From: Sphingobacterium tenebrionis
GTDB lineage: Bacteria > Bacteroidota > Bacteroidia > Sphingobacteriales > Sphingobacteriaceae
Direction: 5' to 3'
NCBI RefSeq assembly: GCF_037126265.1
Contig: NZ_JAYLLN010000012.1
Location: forward strand, 1 to 64,000
Length of the DNA stretch: 64,000 bases
Part shown: in pieces, positions 1-9,266 of the stretch
How the letters are laid out: each line of letters begins with the position of its first letter
How positions within the stretch are numbered: the stretch's first letter is position 1
Program-made: the position numbers and the translations under genes
The notes under the pieces: generated by a model
Seen by the model: only the letters and a program-made list of their open reading frames with translations
Told to the model about the DNA's origin: nothing
The model's database searches: none

Positions 1-70
1 AGGAACTGAACTGAATTTTTTGTTGGGTAGAAAGCATCCTGATATCCGTTAAAGCCTACTTTAAGATACG

Positions 71-112
71 AAAAAAGGAGCAGAAAACTGTTGTTTTCCA
101 CTCCTTTTTTTT
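71..112. terminator. Bidirectional intrinsic terminator
   Basis: A-run, hairpin and T-run: GGAG and GAAAAC pair with GTTTTC and CTCC, with A6 on one side and T8 on the other, so it can work on both strands. It lies about 80 bases past the stop of the TonB receptor gene and probably ends that transcript. Confidence 0.8.
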
Positions 113-189
113 GCCCAATCTAAAAGAGGACTTTTTCAGTGCCCTACAGATTTGGAGGCTGTTTTTTATGCGATATTATTTTCGTCTTC

Positions 190-3018
190 TTAGAAATTGT
201 AAGAATATCCTACAGTGAATGTTCTTCCTGGAGCTCTAAATAAAAACTCCTTATCAGCAGATCCATAGGACTCATAGATACTTTTCTTCTCAGCTCCTAA
301 GATATTTTCTGCACTTACTCTTAGGACGTTTCTTTGAGCTTGACCTAGTTTTTTCGACAAATTGAAATTCAGACTGTGAAACGGTTGAACATATACATCG
401 GAGTTCTTTCCAAAACCAACCACTTCTAATGTCTTTCCTTGAACATTGTAAAAGATTCCAGTTTCCAAACCTAATGTGGTGCTGTTGTAGTTCAATCCAG
501 CATTGATCAAATATGGAGACTGTCCTTGCAATACGCGGCTATCTTCGATGGTTTCACCTTCTCTAGCAAATTGTTGCCTTGATTGGTATTCACCGCCTTC
601 AACCTTGCTCATATCAATTTTAGATTTGATGATAGATACGTTCGCATTTAAGCTTAGGCCTGTAAGGTCTTCAGAAATAAATCCAAAGTTTTTTCTAGCT
701 TCAAATTCCAAACCATATACTTCTGCACTAGGAGCATTTCTTGGTGTAAAGTTTTCTGGAGACTCGAATGAATAAGCCACTAATTCAATAGGATCTTTGA
801 ACTTTTTGTAGAATGCACTTACGGCAAACATCTGTGCGGCATTCCCAAACATCTCATATCTTAAATCCAAATTGTTGATATAAGTAGGAACTAAATTGAT
901 GTTACCTAAAAACATAACTCCTGTTAATAAATCTGGGATCTGTACAACAGAAAGTTCTTTGAATGAAGGACGAGCGGTTGTTCTAGAGTAAGAAACCCTT
1001 AGGTTTTGGTTCTCTTGAACCCCATAAATCAAGTTAACAGATGGAAATAAATCAAGTTTATCAATGGTCTTTTTATTATCATAAACTTCAGAAGCCATGC
1101 TGTTTGTACCATTAAACAAGGTCAAATATTTTTCACCTCTTAATCCTACAATGGCTCTTAATTTTTCCATTGGTTTGAATTCAGATGACAGATAAGCCGC
1201 TAACGTATGTTGCGTAGCATCAAACTGGTTTTGTGGTTGTGACCTTCCACTAAAATAGTATCCTGAATTAGATTCCACGGTCCAAATATTCTCTGGTGTT
1301 AAGATTTGGTTTGGATCTCCATTCAAATCCCTGGTGTTAACATTCAGATTCATGATCTGGTAGGTAGGGATACTATAATCTCTTTTCTTAAAGCTATATA
1401 ATCCACCAAATTTCAATTGGGCAGCATTATCGAACAGTTGATGTTTTTTGATAAAATCAACTTTGTTGACAAGATTTACTTCTTTTAGGTTTCTCCAAAT
1501 TCTATTAGGCAATCCAGCATCCGTATTAATGGACATGGAACCATCTGAATTTTTCACAAAAGTAGTCGAACGAATATCTTTGTCATTCACATGTGAGATG
1601 GTTGGAGAAACTTTCCATTCCGTTAAAAAGCTAGCATCTTCATTACTATGCTTTCCACTCAACAACAAATTCGTAACGTTTCTTTGGGTATATTCCAAAT
1701 TCTGCTTTTGTGTATTGATCACATTAGAAATTCTAGTTTCTTGGTCAAAAACCGCGGCACTTGATTGTCCATTGGTAATGCTCAAAAGGTTAAGGGAATA
1801 TTTAGATTTTTCCGTTTTATAAGTTAATCCCAATAATCCAGATAATAAAACATTATTAGAACCTAAATTACCGAATTGCGTTCTATCAGGTAAGATCTCG
1901 AACTCTGTACGTTCTTGAGGTTTTTGATAGATTCCATTCCTAAAATTTTGATAGAATTCCGTAGAGTTACGATAATCGATAGAAGCAATTAAACCCAACT
2001 TGTTTTCACCTACCTGGTATTGGTTTCCAAAATAGTAACCTAATGAAAAATTAGGTAAGCTAGTACTTGTTTTTGGGGCCATTAAAGGATTAAAGGTTTT
2101 TGTAATAGCTTCAATACCACTATTATCTGCTGAAGTTGGTCTTGGAAGATCTTCTTTTGGGTTTACATGTAGTTTTCTATTACCATCATCAAAACCTAGA
2201 AAATCAGTTTTACCACCTTTGTAATTTAAGTAATTATCATTAAAACTCATATCAGGGTTGACTCCTAGCGAGAAGCTAACTCCCATTTGTTTTTGTGATG
2301 GAAAATCTTTTGTTACAATATCTACTACCCCACCTGTAAAATCAGCAGGTAGCTCAGCAGAAGCTGATTTATAAACGATAACATTTTCCAAAATATTAGT
2401 AGGGAAGATATCCATTTGAACTGTGTTCTTATCTGGATCCAATCCTGGAATATCTACACCATTTAGAATGGATTTTGAATATCGATCTCCTAACCCCCTA
2501 ACAAAGACGTATTTGCCATCTTGAACAGATACTCCTGGAACAGCCTTAACTGCCGCAGCAATATCTGAAGAACCACTTCTTTTGATAGATTGTGAAGAAA
2601 GACCGTCCATTAAGACTCCAGCGTTTTTCTGCATATTTAATACCGATGCTTCCGTATTTTTACGAGCAGACACAGTTACTACAACCTCACTGATCGCATT
2701 GGATTCACCGGATAAGGTTACATCCACTTGCACGACTTGACCTTGTTTTACAACAACATCTTTAATTTCTTTTGGGGCATACCCAAGATATTTTACCGTT
2801 AAGGTATGATTTCCAGCTGGTAATTCTAACGTATAATCACCTTCGAAATCAGAATTGGTGGATGATAGGTTTGGTACCGAAATCGTAGCGTTTGCTAAAG
2901 GGGCATTACCAGCATCATCTCTAATTGTTCCGCTTACTTTTCCAGATTGGGCATGTGCTGCTGCCGCAATGAAAATAAAGAATGATATTAAAAAAGTAAG
3001 TTTAGTAACTTTAAACAT
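190..3018 (-). CDS. TonB-dependent outer-membrane receptor
   Basis: A 942-residue outer-membrane receptor expected to import an unknown ligand using TonB energy. Residues 1-23 form a Sec signal peptide ending AAAHA. A carboxypeptidase-regulatory-like beta-sandwich follows (about 25-110), then a plug domain (about 125-235, with VRGLGDRYSKS and LNGVDIPGLDP) and a long beta-barrel ending in an aromatic GYSYNF tail, as barrel proteins do. It is not of the SusC type: it is shorter and has no SusD partner. Its only partner is the beta-helix lipoprotein gene upstream on the same strand, from which it is separated by a strong terminator. The ligand cannot be read from sequence. Confidence 0.93.
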   Translation of the reverse strand: MFKVTKLTFLISFFIFIAAAAHAQSGKVSGTIRDDAGNAPLANATISVPNLSSTNSDFEGDYTLELPAGNHTLTVKYLGYAPKEIKDVVVKQGQVVQVDVTLSGESNAISEVVVTVSARKNTEASVLNMQKNAGVLMDGLSSQSIKRSGSSDIAAAVKAVPGVSVQDGKYVFVRGLGDRYSKSILNGVDIPGLDPDKNTVQMDIFPTNILENVIVYKSASAELPADFTGGVVDIVTKDFPSQKQMGVSFSLGVNPDMSFNDNYLNYKGGKTDFLGFDDGNRKLHVNPKEDLPRPTSADNSGIEAITKTFNPLMAPKTSTSLPNFSLGYYFGNQYQVGENKLGLIASIDYRNSTEFYQNFRNGIYQKPQERTEFEILPDRTQFGNLGSNNVLLSGLLGLTYKTEKSKYSLNLLSITNGQSSAAVFDQETRISNVINTQKQNLEYTQRNVTNLLLSGKHSNEDASFLTEWKVSPTISHVNDKDIRSTTFVKNSDGSMSINTDAGLPNRIWRNLKEVNLVNKVDFIKKHQLFDNAAQLKFGGLYSFKKRDYSIPTYQIMNLNVNTRDLNGDPNQILTPENIWTVESNSGYYFSGRSQPQNQFDATQHTLAAYLSSEFKPMEKLRAIVGLRGEKYLTLFNGTNSMASEVYDNKKTIDKLDLFPSVNLIYGVQENQNLRVSYSRTTARPSFKELSVVQIPDLLTGVMFLGNINLVPTYINNLDLRYEMFGNAAQMFAVSAFYKKFKDPIELVAYSFESPENFTPRNAPSAEVYGLEFEARKNFGFISEDLTGLSLNANVSIIKSKIDMSKVEGGEYQSRQQFAREGETIEDSRVLQGQSPYLINAGLNYNSTTLGLETGIFYNVQGKTLEVVGFGKNSDVYVQPFHSLNFNLSKKLGQAQRNVLRVSAENILGAEKKSIYESYGSADKEFLFRAPGRTFTVGYSYNF

Positions 3019-3041
3019 TTGAATGATTAAAAAAAGGATTT

Positions 3042-3074
3042 TAAAAAAATCCGCTTTCAGAAGAGAAAGCGGAT
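3042..3074 (-). terminator. Intrinsic terminator between lipoprotein and TonB receptor genes
   Basis: On the minus strand a perfect 10-bp stem (3065-3074 with 3049-3058, ATCCGCTTTC and its complement) with a 6-base loop is followed at once by seven T. It lies after the lipoprotein stop and only about 24 bases before the receptor start, leaving no room for a normal promoter between them. Confidence 0.85.
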
Positions 3075-3095
3075 ATGTAATTTTTTATTAGGGTA

Positions 3096-4316
3096 TTAGA
3101 ATGCGTTTTTTGATTTGGCGTAAGTCCAACCAAATACGGAAACATTAGCTCCAGTTTTAGCGTCTGCAACTGCAGTGATGGCTTTAGCGTTAGAAACAAA
3201 TTTAGCTTCTTCACCATTTGCACCATCGATAAATTTATCAAGTGTTAACCCTTGAGGTAAAACTGCTTCCCAGTTCGAGAAAGTAATTCTTCCAGCTTTC
3301 AATTCAGCTTGAGAATCTGCTCCATTTACTTTTACTGTAGAACCAGTACCAATATTATAAACAAGGATGTTTTTAAGGTTAGCAATTAACCCGTCTCTTA
3401 AATCAGCGATCTTGCTAGTATTATTGTTATTATTGATAGTGATATTTTCCATGGTAAAGCCTTTTTCTGTAGCTTTAGAACCTTCAGGGCCATCTAACTC
3501 TAACGCTGAATCGCTATCTTTACCTTTAATTACTAAGGCATTTTTGATAGTACCTGAGTATGATTGGTCAACATCTAAACCGTCATCACCAGCTGCCCAA
3601 GTCAACAAGTTAGTTGCGTTTACAGATCCACCGAACCACTCGATACCATCATCTTGGTTACCAACAATCTCGATATTTTCGATTACAGTTCCTGAACCTA
3701 CTCCTCCAAGAGTTAAACCATTGATTTCGTTATCTTGTCCGATAGTGATACCACCGTGACGGATAGAGATATATTTTAATGAACCAGAGTTATCAGCTGC
3801 ATTTGTACCACCATATTGGCCATAAGATTCGTTTGCAGGGATACCTTCGATTTGTTTAGTTTTCACATCACCCGCTACAGAAATAGGCGCATTACCTAAA
3901 ACAATTACACCACCCCAAAGGCCAGTGTTCGCTTCTGTAAGGTTAGTTCCAGCTTTTTGACCAACTTTGATGTTATCATCAATCGACGTAAAGATGATTG
4001 GCTTGTCAGCAGTACCATTTGCAATTAACTTTGCGCCTTGGTCAACTACTAATGCAGATGCGTTAGCTTCAGTACCTTGAGCACCTTTAATAATTGTTCC
4101 TGGCTCAATTGTTAATGTAGTTCCTTCTGCTACAACTACTTTTCCTTTTAAGATATAGATATTCCCAGCAGTCCAAGTCTCATTTGCTGTAAGCAATCCA
4201 CTTTTTTCTACATCTTTCCCAGGTTCAGGTTTTGGAGTTGGATCATCACTTGTTGAACAGCTTAATGTTACTCCTAATGAAACAATTGCTAGAGCAAAAA
4301 ATAATTTCTTTTTCAT
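3096..4316 (-). CDS. Beta-helix surface lipoprotein, partner of TonB receptor
   Basis: A 406-residue lipoprotein. The signal peptide ends in a lipobox with Cys20 (VTLSC), followed by an acidic linker STSDDPTPKP that resembles the surface-export signals of Bacteroidota lipoproteins. The rest is rich in Gly, Asn and Thr with repeated short strands (for example GTTLTIEPGTIIKGAQG and NEINGLTLGGVGSGTVIENIEIVGNQDDG), typical of a right-handed parallel beta-helix. Such proteins are often found beside TonB receptors in Bacteroidota. Binding or presenting the receptor's ligand is an inference; no catalytic residues were recognised. Confidence 0.85.
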   Translation of the reverse strand: MKKKLFFALAIVSLGVTLSCSTSDDPTPKPEPGKDVEKSGLLTANETWTAGNIYILKGKVVVAEGTTLTIEPGTIIKGAQGTEANASALVVDQGAKLIANGTADKPIIFTSIDDNIKVGQKAGTNLTEANTGLWGGVIVLGNAPISVAGDVKTKQIEGIPANESYGQYGGTNAADNSGSLKYISIRHGGITIGQDNEINGLTLGGVGSGTVIENIEIVGNQDDGIEWFGGSVNATNLLTWAAGDDGLDVDQSYSGTIKNALVIKGKDSDSALELDGPEGSKATEKGFTMENITINNNNNTSKIADLRDGLIANLKNILVYNIGTGSTVKVNGADSQAELKAGRITFSNWEAVLPQGLTLDKFIDGANGEEAKFVSNAKAITAVADAKTGANVSVFGWTYAKSKNAF

Positions 4317-4571
4317 TTATCTCAAATTTATGTTTTTTGTTGGGGCAAATATTGAGACAAAGTGTTACAACATAGTTAAGGATATATTATCTTATTATTA
4401 ACAAGAGATTTGTTTACGGTAATAAGGTCGTTAAAGCTAAAAAATTGTTAAAAACACATTACATCGATTAACCTTTATATAGCTTTTGTAACAAGAAGCA
4501 GCAAATTGCCAACAATAATATTAATTCGCTTAAAAAGAGTAGAATTGTTAAATTGCAACAAAGTTTATTTT

Positions 4572-5219
4572 ATGAGCGAAATCGTCCTACAAACTGCTGA
4601 TCTTTCCTTTTCCTATCCAAAAGGAGCAAATCTTGCCTTTGAAGATCTGCAGATTTCCAATCAGCAACATACTTTAATCCTTGGCGAATCCGGTTCCGGT
4701 AAATCAACTCTTTTGAATCTTATCGGAGGATTTTCTTATCCAAGCACCGGTTCTGTAACAATTAAAGGTCAAAACCTCTATCAACTTTCCGAAAGTAGTT
4801 TGGATAGATTCCGGGCCAAGCATCTCGGATTTATTTTTCAGGAAGCTCATCTGCTGAAAAATCTTACCGTGATGGAGAACATCAAGCTTGCCCAATCGCT
4901 AGCAGGAGAAAAAGTAGATGAACATGCGATCATGTTGTTATTGGATAAACTTCAATTAGGATCATTTTCAACCAGGCTTCCAAATGAATTAAGTCGTGGA
5001 CAGGTGCAAAGAGTGGCGATTGCACGGGCACTGATCAATAAACCGGCTATCCTTTTGGCCGATGAACCCACCGCATCCTTGGACGATAAAAACACCTATT
5101 TAGTGATCGAGCTCTTGAAAGCTTTGGCCTCCGAACAAGGAAGTACTTTATTGATATCCACGCATGACAAAAGATTAAAAGACGAATTCCAACATAATTA
5201 TTTATTAGCAGCCCAATAA
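4572..5219 (+). CDS. ABC transporter ATP-binding protein (LolD/MacB class)
   Basis: A 215-residue ATPase. Walker A is GESGSGKST, the signature is LSRGQVQRVAIARA (LSRGQ instead of LSGGQ), Walker B is ILLADEPTASLDD, and the switch His lies in STHDKRL. The reading frame is open upstream to 4506, but the ATG at 4572 (MSEIVLQTADLSF) places the first strand correctly for the family. It ends one base before the permease gene, so the two are coupled. With that permease it forms an FtsX-type machine that moves or extracts envelope substrates rather than importing nutrients through a classical channel. Confidence 0.92.
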   Translation: MSEIVLQTADLSFSYPKGANLAFEDLQISNQQHTLILGESGSGKSTLLNLIGGFSYPSTGSVTIKGQNLYQLSESSLDRFRAKHLGFIFQEAHLLKNLTVMENIKLAQSLAGEKVDEHAIMLLLDKLQLGSFSTRLPNELSRGQVQRVAIARALINKPAILLADEPTASLDDKNTYLVIELLKALASEQGSTLLISTHDKRLKDEFQHNYLLAAQ

Positions 5220-5220
5220 G

Positions 5221-6702
5221 ATGAACACATTACAATTAGTCTGGAAAAACATTTCCCAACAATGGGGCTCCACCTTGTTAAGTATCATCCTAACAGCTTT
5301 TGGAGTTGCTATTCTTTGCAGTATATATATTACCAGCGATACGTTCGAAAAGCAATTGGACAATAACAGTAAACAGGTCGACCTGGTTGTAGGCGCAAAA
5401 GGAAGCCCATTGCAATTGATCCTATCTGCACTTTATCATATTGACAATCCAACTGGCAATATTCTTTTATCCGAAGCAGAAAAACTAAAGGATAACCCGA
5501 TGATTGATATGGCGGTGCCCATCTCCCTTGGAGATAATTTCAAGGGCCACCGCATTGTAGGTACAGACACCAGTTTTATGACCATGTATGAGCTTTCCAT
5601 CGCAGAAGGAAAAATCTGGAGTAAAAGCTATGAGGTGGTCATCGGAAGTGAAACTGCCAGAAAGAACAAACTTAAAATCGGCGATCAAATTCATGGCGCA
5701 CATGGATTGGCGGAAAATGCACATATTCATGATGAGCATCCCTTTACGATCGTAGGGATCTTAAAACCTTCAGGTTCTATAGTAGATAATTTATTATTAT
5801 CCAACCTGGAAAGTGTATGGGATGTACACGGTATTAAACATGATGATCATGACCATGACCACGAACATCATGACCATGAAGGGCATAATCATGATGCAGA
5901 CAATCATGAGGGACACGATCATGCGGATCATGACCATGCACATACGGAAGAAGATCATGACCATGACCACGCAGCACATAGCCATGAGGATCACGACCAT
6001 GCAGCAGATAGTCATGAAGGACATGACCACGCAGACCATGACCACGACCACGCATCTGAAGCAACTCAATCCGCTCCAGCAGACGATAGCATCGTTTCTG
6101 AAAGACCTAGGCCTAATGTCTTCGTAAAAAGCATCGCAGATGATGTAGTGAAAGATTCAGGATTAGAGATCACTGCGCTATTGGTCAAATACCGCACGCC
6201 AGCCGCAATCGGCGTGATCCCTAAAATGATCAACCAATCCACCAGTATGCAGGCAGCATCTCCTGCATTGGAAACTGCCAGATTGTTCTCCCTATTAGGT
6301 GTAGGAATAGATTCTTTGGAAATCTTAGCCTATGTCATCATGATCATCGCCGGTCTTAGCGTCTTTATCAGTTTGTACAATGCGTTGAAAGACCGTAAAT
6401 ACGACCTAGCCATCATGCGTGCCATGGGAGCAAGTAAAATTAAACTATTCACCTTATTGATTGTCGAAGGCTTAGTGATTACGGCGATTGGAGGCATTCT
6501 AGGCTTGATCTTAGGTCATCTTGGACTATATTTCATCAGTACGCAGACCAGTCAAAGTGCTGATTTTATCCAGGCTTTCCAGATTTATAGCAAAGAATGG
6601 TTAATTTTGTTGACAGCCTGTCTGATTGGTGTAGTTGCATCGATCATTCCAGCTATCAAGGCGTATGGCACCACCATATCAAGTATTTTAGGAAGTAAAT
6701 AA
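5221..6702 (+). CDS. FtsX/MacB-type ABC permease with His-rich periplasmic loop
   Basis: A 493-residue permease with the FtsX layout: one N-terminal membrane helix (about 17-37), a large extracytoplasmic domain, then three C-terminal helices (about 365-390, 405-435, 460-480) carrying the family's DRKYDLAIMRAMGAS motif. The unusual part is a tract at about residues 203-280 made almost only of His, Asp, Glu, Ala and Gly (HDHDHEHHDHEGHNHD and similar), with about 29 histidines. In this topology it faces the periplasm, which suggests binding of zinc or another transition metal. Neighbours are the ATPase (1 base upstream) and the DUF3299-like gene (1 base downstream). Zinc handling is inferred from the tract and from the Vibrio Zrg system. 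Confidence 0.88.
   Translation: MNTLQLVWKNISQQWGSTLLSIILTAFGVAILCSIYITSDTFEKQLDNNSKQVDLVVGAKGSPLQLILSALYHIDNPTGNILLSEAEKLKDNPMIDMAVPISLGDNFKGHRIVGTDTSFMTMYELSIAEGKIWSKSYEVVIGSETARKNKLKIGDQIHGAHGLAENAHIHDEHPFTIVGILKPSGSIVDNLLLSNLESVWDVHGIKHDDHDHDHEHHDHEGHNHDADNHEGHDHADHDHAHTEEDHDHDHAAHSHEDHDHAADSHEGHDHADHDHDHASEATQSAPADDSIVSERPRPNVFVKSIADDVVKDSGLEITALLVKYRTPAAIGVIPKMINQSTSMQAASPALETARLFSLLGVGIDSLEILAYVIMIIAGLSVFISLYNALKDRKYDLAIMRAMGASKIKLFTLLIVEGLVITAIGGILGLILGHLGLYFISTQTSQSADFIQAFQIYSKEWLILLTACLIGVVASIIPAIKAYGTTISSILGSK
5830..6060 (+). repeat. Degenerate CAT/GAC-rich tandem repeat encoding the His-rich tract
   Basis: Imperfect repeats of catgaccatgaccacg-like units encode the His-Asp tract of the permease. 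Their low complexity keeps all frames open, so long false reading frames occur on both strands here. Repeat number could vary by slippage in multiples of six bases without breaking the frame. Confidence 0.8.
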
Positions 6703-6703
6703 C

Positions 6704-7186
6704 ATGAAAAAAATCATATTGAGTTTCTTGTTGCTGATCATAACAGTAACATTCGCAAAAGCACAGATCGGAAATTTTGGTGGGGAACAGATCCCTGACC
6801 ACACCCCGATGATGAACAAAACCTGGGAAGCAATCGATAAAATGATGTATAAGGTATCCACCCAAGGAAATAAAAAGGTGTATACCCCAACCTACCCACC
6901 GGTATTGAAGAAACTAGAAAACACCATTGTCGATCTTCCGGGCTATATCGTTCCCTTGGTTTCAGGTAGAAACCACAGCACCTTCATGCTTTCGGTCTTA
7001 CCGATCACCCAATGCCAATTCTGTGGAACTAATGGTATTCCACCAATGGTGGAGATCTTCATGAAAAAAGGAACAGTGAAGTTCACGGATGAACCGATCA
7101 AAATAAAAGGAAAAATGGTCTTCAATCCGGAACCATTAAAAGGAAATGCAGAAATCCAGATCGTGGATGCTGTGTTAGTCAACTAG
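6704..7186 (+). CDS. Secreted DUF3299-like protein
   Basis: A 160-residue protein with a Sec signal peptide (cleavage expected after AKAQ, near residue 21). The mature part resembles the DUF3299 family: a strand-rich core with DLPGYIVPL, then ITQCQFCGTNG with a CxxC pair that could bind metal or be redox-active, and a C-terminal KGKMVFNPEP segment. It is the third gene of the ABC cluster, one base after the permease. In Vibrio, DUF3299 proteins sit in the zrg zinc-uptake operon beside a similar ATPase and permease (recalled, not checked). A role as periplasmic partner of the transporter is inferred. Confidence 0.75.
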   Translation: MKKIILSFLLLIITVTFAKAQIGNFGGEQIPDHTPMMNKTWEAIDKMMYKVSTQGNKKVYTPTYPPVLKKLENTIVDLPGYIVPLVSGRNHSTFMLSVLPITQCQFCGTNGIPPMVEIFMKKGTVKFTDEPIKIKGKMVFNPEPLKGNAEIQIVDAVLVN

Positions 7187-7219
7187 AAAAGACAAGAAAA
7201 TGAACCTACGGTTGAGGAA

Positions 7220-7942
7220 TTAACCCCGGTTAAGCAGCGCGATTTCCGTACAAGCATATAAGGCAGCCGTTTCTGTGCGTAATCTGGCTTCTCCAAGAGA
7301 AACCGGAACAAAACCTACAGAAAAGGCTGTTTCTATTTCAGATGGCGAGAAATCGCCCTCAGGACCAATCAAAATCAAGTAATCTTTTCCAGCAGGAAAT
7401 TCCTGATTCAGGTATTTCTTTGCCTCATCCTCCTCACAGTGTGCTATAGCCTTAAAAAGGCCCTCTACAGCCCCCATCTTCCTTACAAACACATCAAAGG
7501 CTACAGGCTCGTTTATCAAAGGCAAATAAGCCTTTTGCGACTGCTTCATGGCGGATACCAATACTTTGTTCAAGCGATCTATCTTCACATCCTTCCGCTC
7601 GGAATGCTCCGAGATCAACGGCGTGATTTCCTGGATGCCGATCTCTCCGGCCTTCTCCAAGAACCATTCGATACGATCGATGTTCTTCGTTGGTCCTACA
7701 GCAATATGCAGATGATAAGCAGGTTTCTGGAAATCTCCTGTATAAGAAAGAATGGTTAATAACGTTCGTTTTGGATGTGCGTCTAAAATTTCGGCAAGGA
7801 ACAAACCGCCCCTACCATCTACCAATTGCACCTGATCTCCAACCTGCATACGAAGCACCCGAACAGCATGCTTACTTTCTTCCTCAGAAAGCTGATACTG
7901 CTTTTGATCAGTTTGTATATCTGCGGTGTAAAATAAATGCAC
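7220..7942 (-). CDS. rsmE: 16S rRNA (uracil1498-N3)-methyltransferase RsmE
   Basis: A 240-residue SPOUT methyltransferase that methylates N3 of U1498 in 16S rRNA using S-adenosylmethionine. The N-terminal PUA-like part includes HAVRVLRMQVGDQVQLVDG. The C-terminal knot carries the family signature LILIGPEGDFSPSE and LGEARLRTETAALYA, the cofactor pocket. Full length for the family. It is the last gene of a minus-strand run and starts about 10 bases after the CNNM/CorC gene. Confidence 0.95.
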   Translation of the reverse strand: MHLFYTADIQTDQKQYQLSEEESKHAVRVLRMQVGDQVQLVDGRGGLFLAEILDAHPKRTLLTILSYTGDFQKPAYHLHIAVGPTKNIDRIEWFLEKAGEIGIQEITPLISEHSERKDVKIDRLNKVLVSAMKQSQKAYLPLINEPVAFDVFVRKMGAVEGLFKAIAHCEEDEAKKYLNQEFPAGKDYLILIGPEGDFSPSEIETAFSVGFVPVSLGEARLRTETAALYACTEIALLNRG

Positions 7943-7952
7943 GGGTATTCAA

Positions 7953-9266
7953 TTAATCTTCTTCGTCGTCGTTGGCCGTCTCGATCAGATCCAACTTCAC
8001 AAATTCAATATTCTGTTGGGTCTTTTTGATGATGGTAAATCGGTAACCCAATTCTTCCGTACTATCGCCCACATCAGGGATCTTTTCGAACAGATGGCTC
8101 ACCAATCCCGCAACCGTGTCATAATCCGAGCTTTCGGGAAGCTCCAATGGCAAATAGCCATTCGCATCATGAACACTGGAACCGGCATCCACCATGAATT
8201 CCGTTTCAGAGATCTGCTCCACTACTGGAGTCTCCTCATCGTACTCATCCTGGATCTCACCTACCAACTCTTCCACAATATCCTCCAAGGTCACCATACC
8301 GGCTGTACCACCAAATTCATCCAATACAAAAGCGATCTGGATACGCTTCAACTGGAACTCGGTCATCAAATCATTGATCTTCTTGGTCTCCGGGATGAAA
8401 TAAGGTTTCCGCATGATGTTGCGCAGCACCACTTCCTTGCCTTTCACGACCAAGGGCAGGATGTCCTTGGTGTGGACAACCCCAATGATCTGATCAATAT
8501 TATCGTCATAGATCGGAATACGGGAATAGCCCTCTTCCGTCACGGTATTGATAAAGTCCTCTGCCGTATCATGCTGTTCAACAGCGATGATCTTCGTGCG
8601 GGGAACCATAATGTTCTTCACGATACGTTCGTTGAAATCAAATACATTCTTAATCAACTCATGCTCAGAAAAATTCAACGCACCACTTTCCTTACCTTTC
8701 TCCAATAAGTATTGTAACTCTTCGGAGGAATGGCTTGATTCATGGCCACTGACCTGTATACCGATCAGGCGTAACAGGAAGTTGGCAAAACCATTCAGAC
8801 ACCAAATAATCGGGCGGAAGATATAATAGAAGAATTGCAAAGGAAGGGCAATCTTCATCGTGGTGGCCACAGGTTTCTGGATCGCGATCGACTTAGGAGC
8901 CAATTCACCAAAAACAATATGTAAAAAGGTAATGATACTAAATGCCAATACGTGGCCAAGGTTAGTCGCTAATTTACCGGATAATTCCACATTAAAGAAC
9001 CCAAAGATCTGGTTAACGATCTGGGTCATCACTGCTTCACCGACCCAACCCAGGGCTAGGGAAGCCAAGGTAATACCCAATTGCGTAGCAGCCAGGTAAC
9101 CATCAAGATGTTCGGTGATATTCTTGGCGATCTGAGCCACTTTAGAGCCCGATTTAGCCTGTAACTCGATCTGGGAGGCACGAACCTTTACAATAGCGAA
9201 TTCGGCGGCAACGAAGAATCCGTTAGCCAGCACAAGAAAAATAGTCCAAAATATATCAATTGCCAT
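7953..9266 (-). CDS. CNNM/CBS/CorC-family membrane protein (hemolysin-like)
   Basis: A 437-residue protein with three parts in the usual order: a CNNM membrane domain (about 1-190, four hydrophobic segments, NGFFVAAEFAIVKVRAS at the start), a pair of CBS domains (about 205-335, with MVPRTKIIAVE and YSRIPIYDDNIDQIIGVVHTKD) and a CorC_HlyC domain (about 345-425). The family is linked to Mg/Co efflux and is widely mislabelled hemolysin. Its start overlaps the end of the upstream pyrophosphatase gene by 11 bases, so translation is probably coupled. The transported ion is not certain. Confidence 0.92.
   Translation of the reverse strand: MAIDIFWTIFLVLANGFFVAAEFAIVKVRASQIELQAKSGSKVAQIAKNITEHLDGYLAATQLGITLASLALGWVGEAVMTQIVNQIFGFFNVELSGKLATNLGHVLAFSIITFLHIVFGELAPKSIAIQKPVATTMKIALPLQFFYYIFRPIIWCLNGFANFLLRLIGIQVSGHESSHSSEELQYLLEKGKESGALNFSEHELIKNVFDFNERIVKNIMVPRTKIIAVEQHDTAEDFINTVTEEGYSRIPIYDDNIDQIIGVVHTKDILPLVVKGKEVVLRNIMRKPYFIPETKKINDLMTEFQLKRIQIAFVLDEFGGTAGMVTLEDIVEELVGEIQDEYDEETPVVEQISETEFMVDAGSSVHDANGYLPLELPESSDYDTVAGLVSHLFEKIPDVGDSTEELGYRFTIIKKTQQNIEFVKLDLIETANDDEED

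Noticed and set aside
5797..6127. Several open frames on both strands in the His-rich region, Met/Asp/His-rich
   Set aside because: They are low-complexity shadows of the CAT/GAC repeats in the permease gene and match no protein-like composition.
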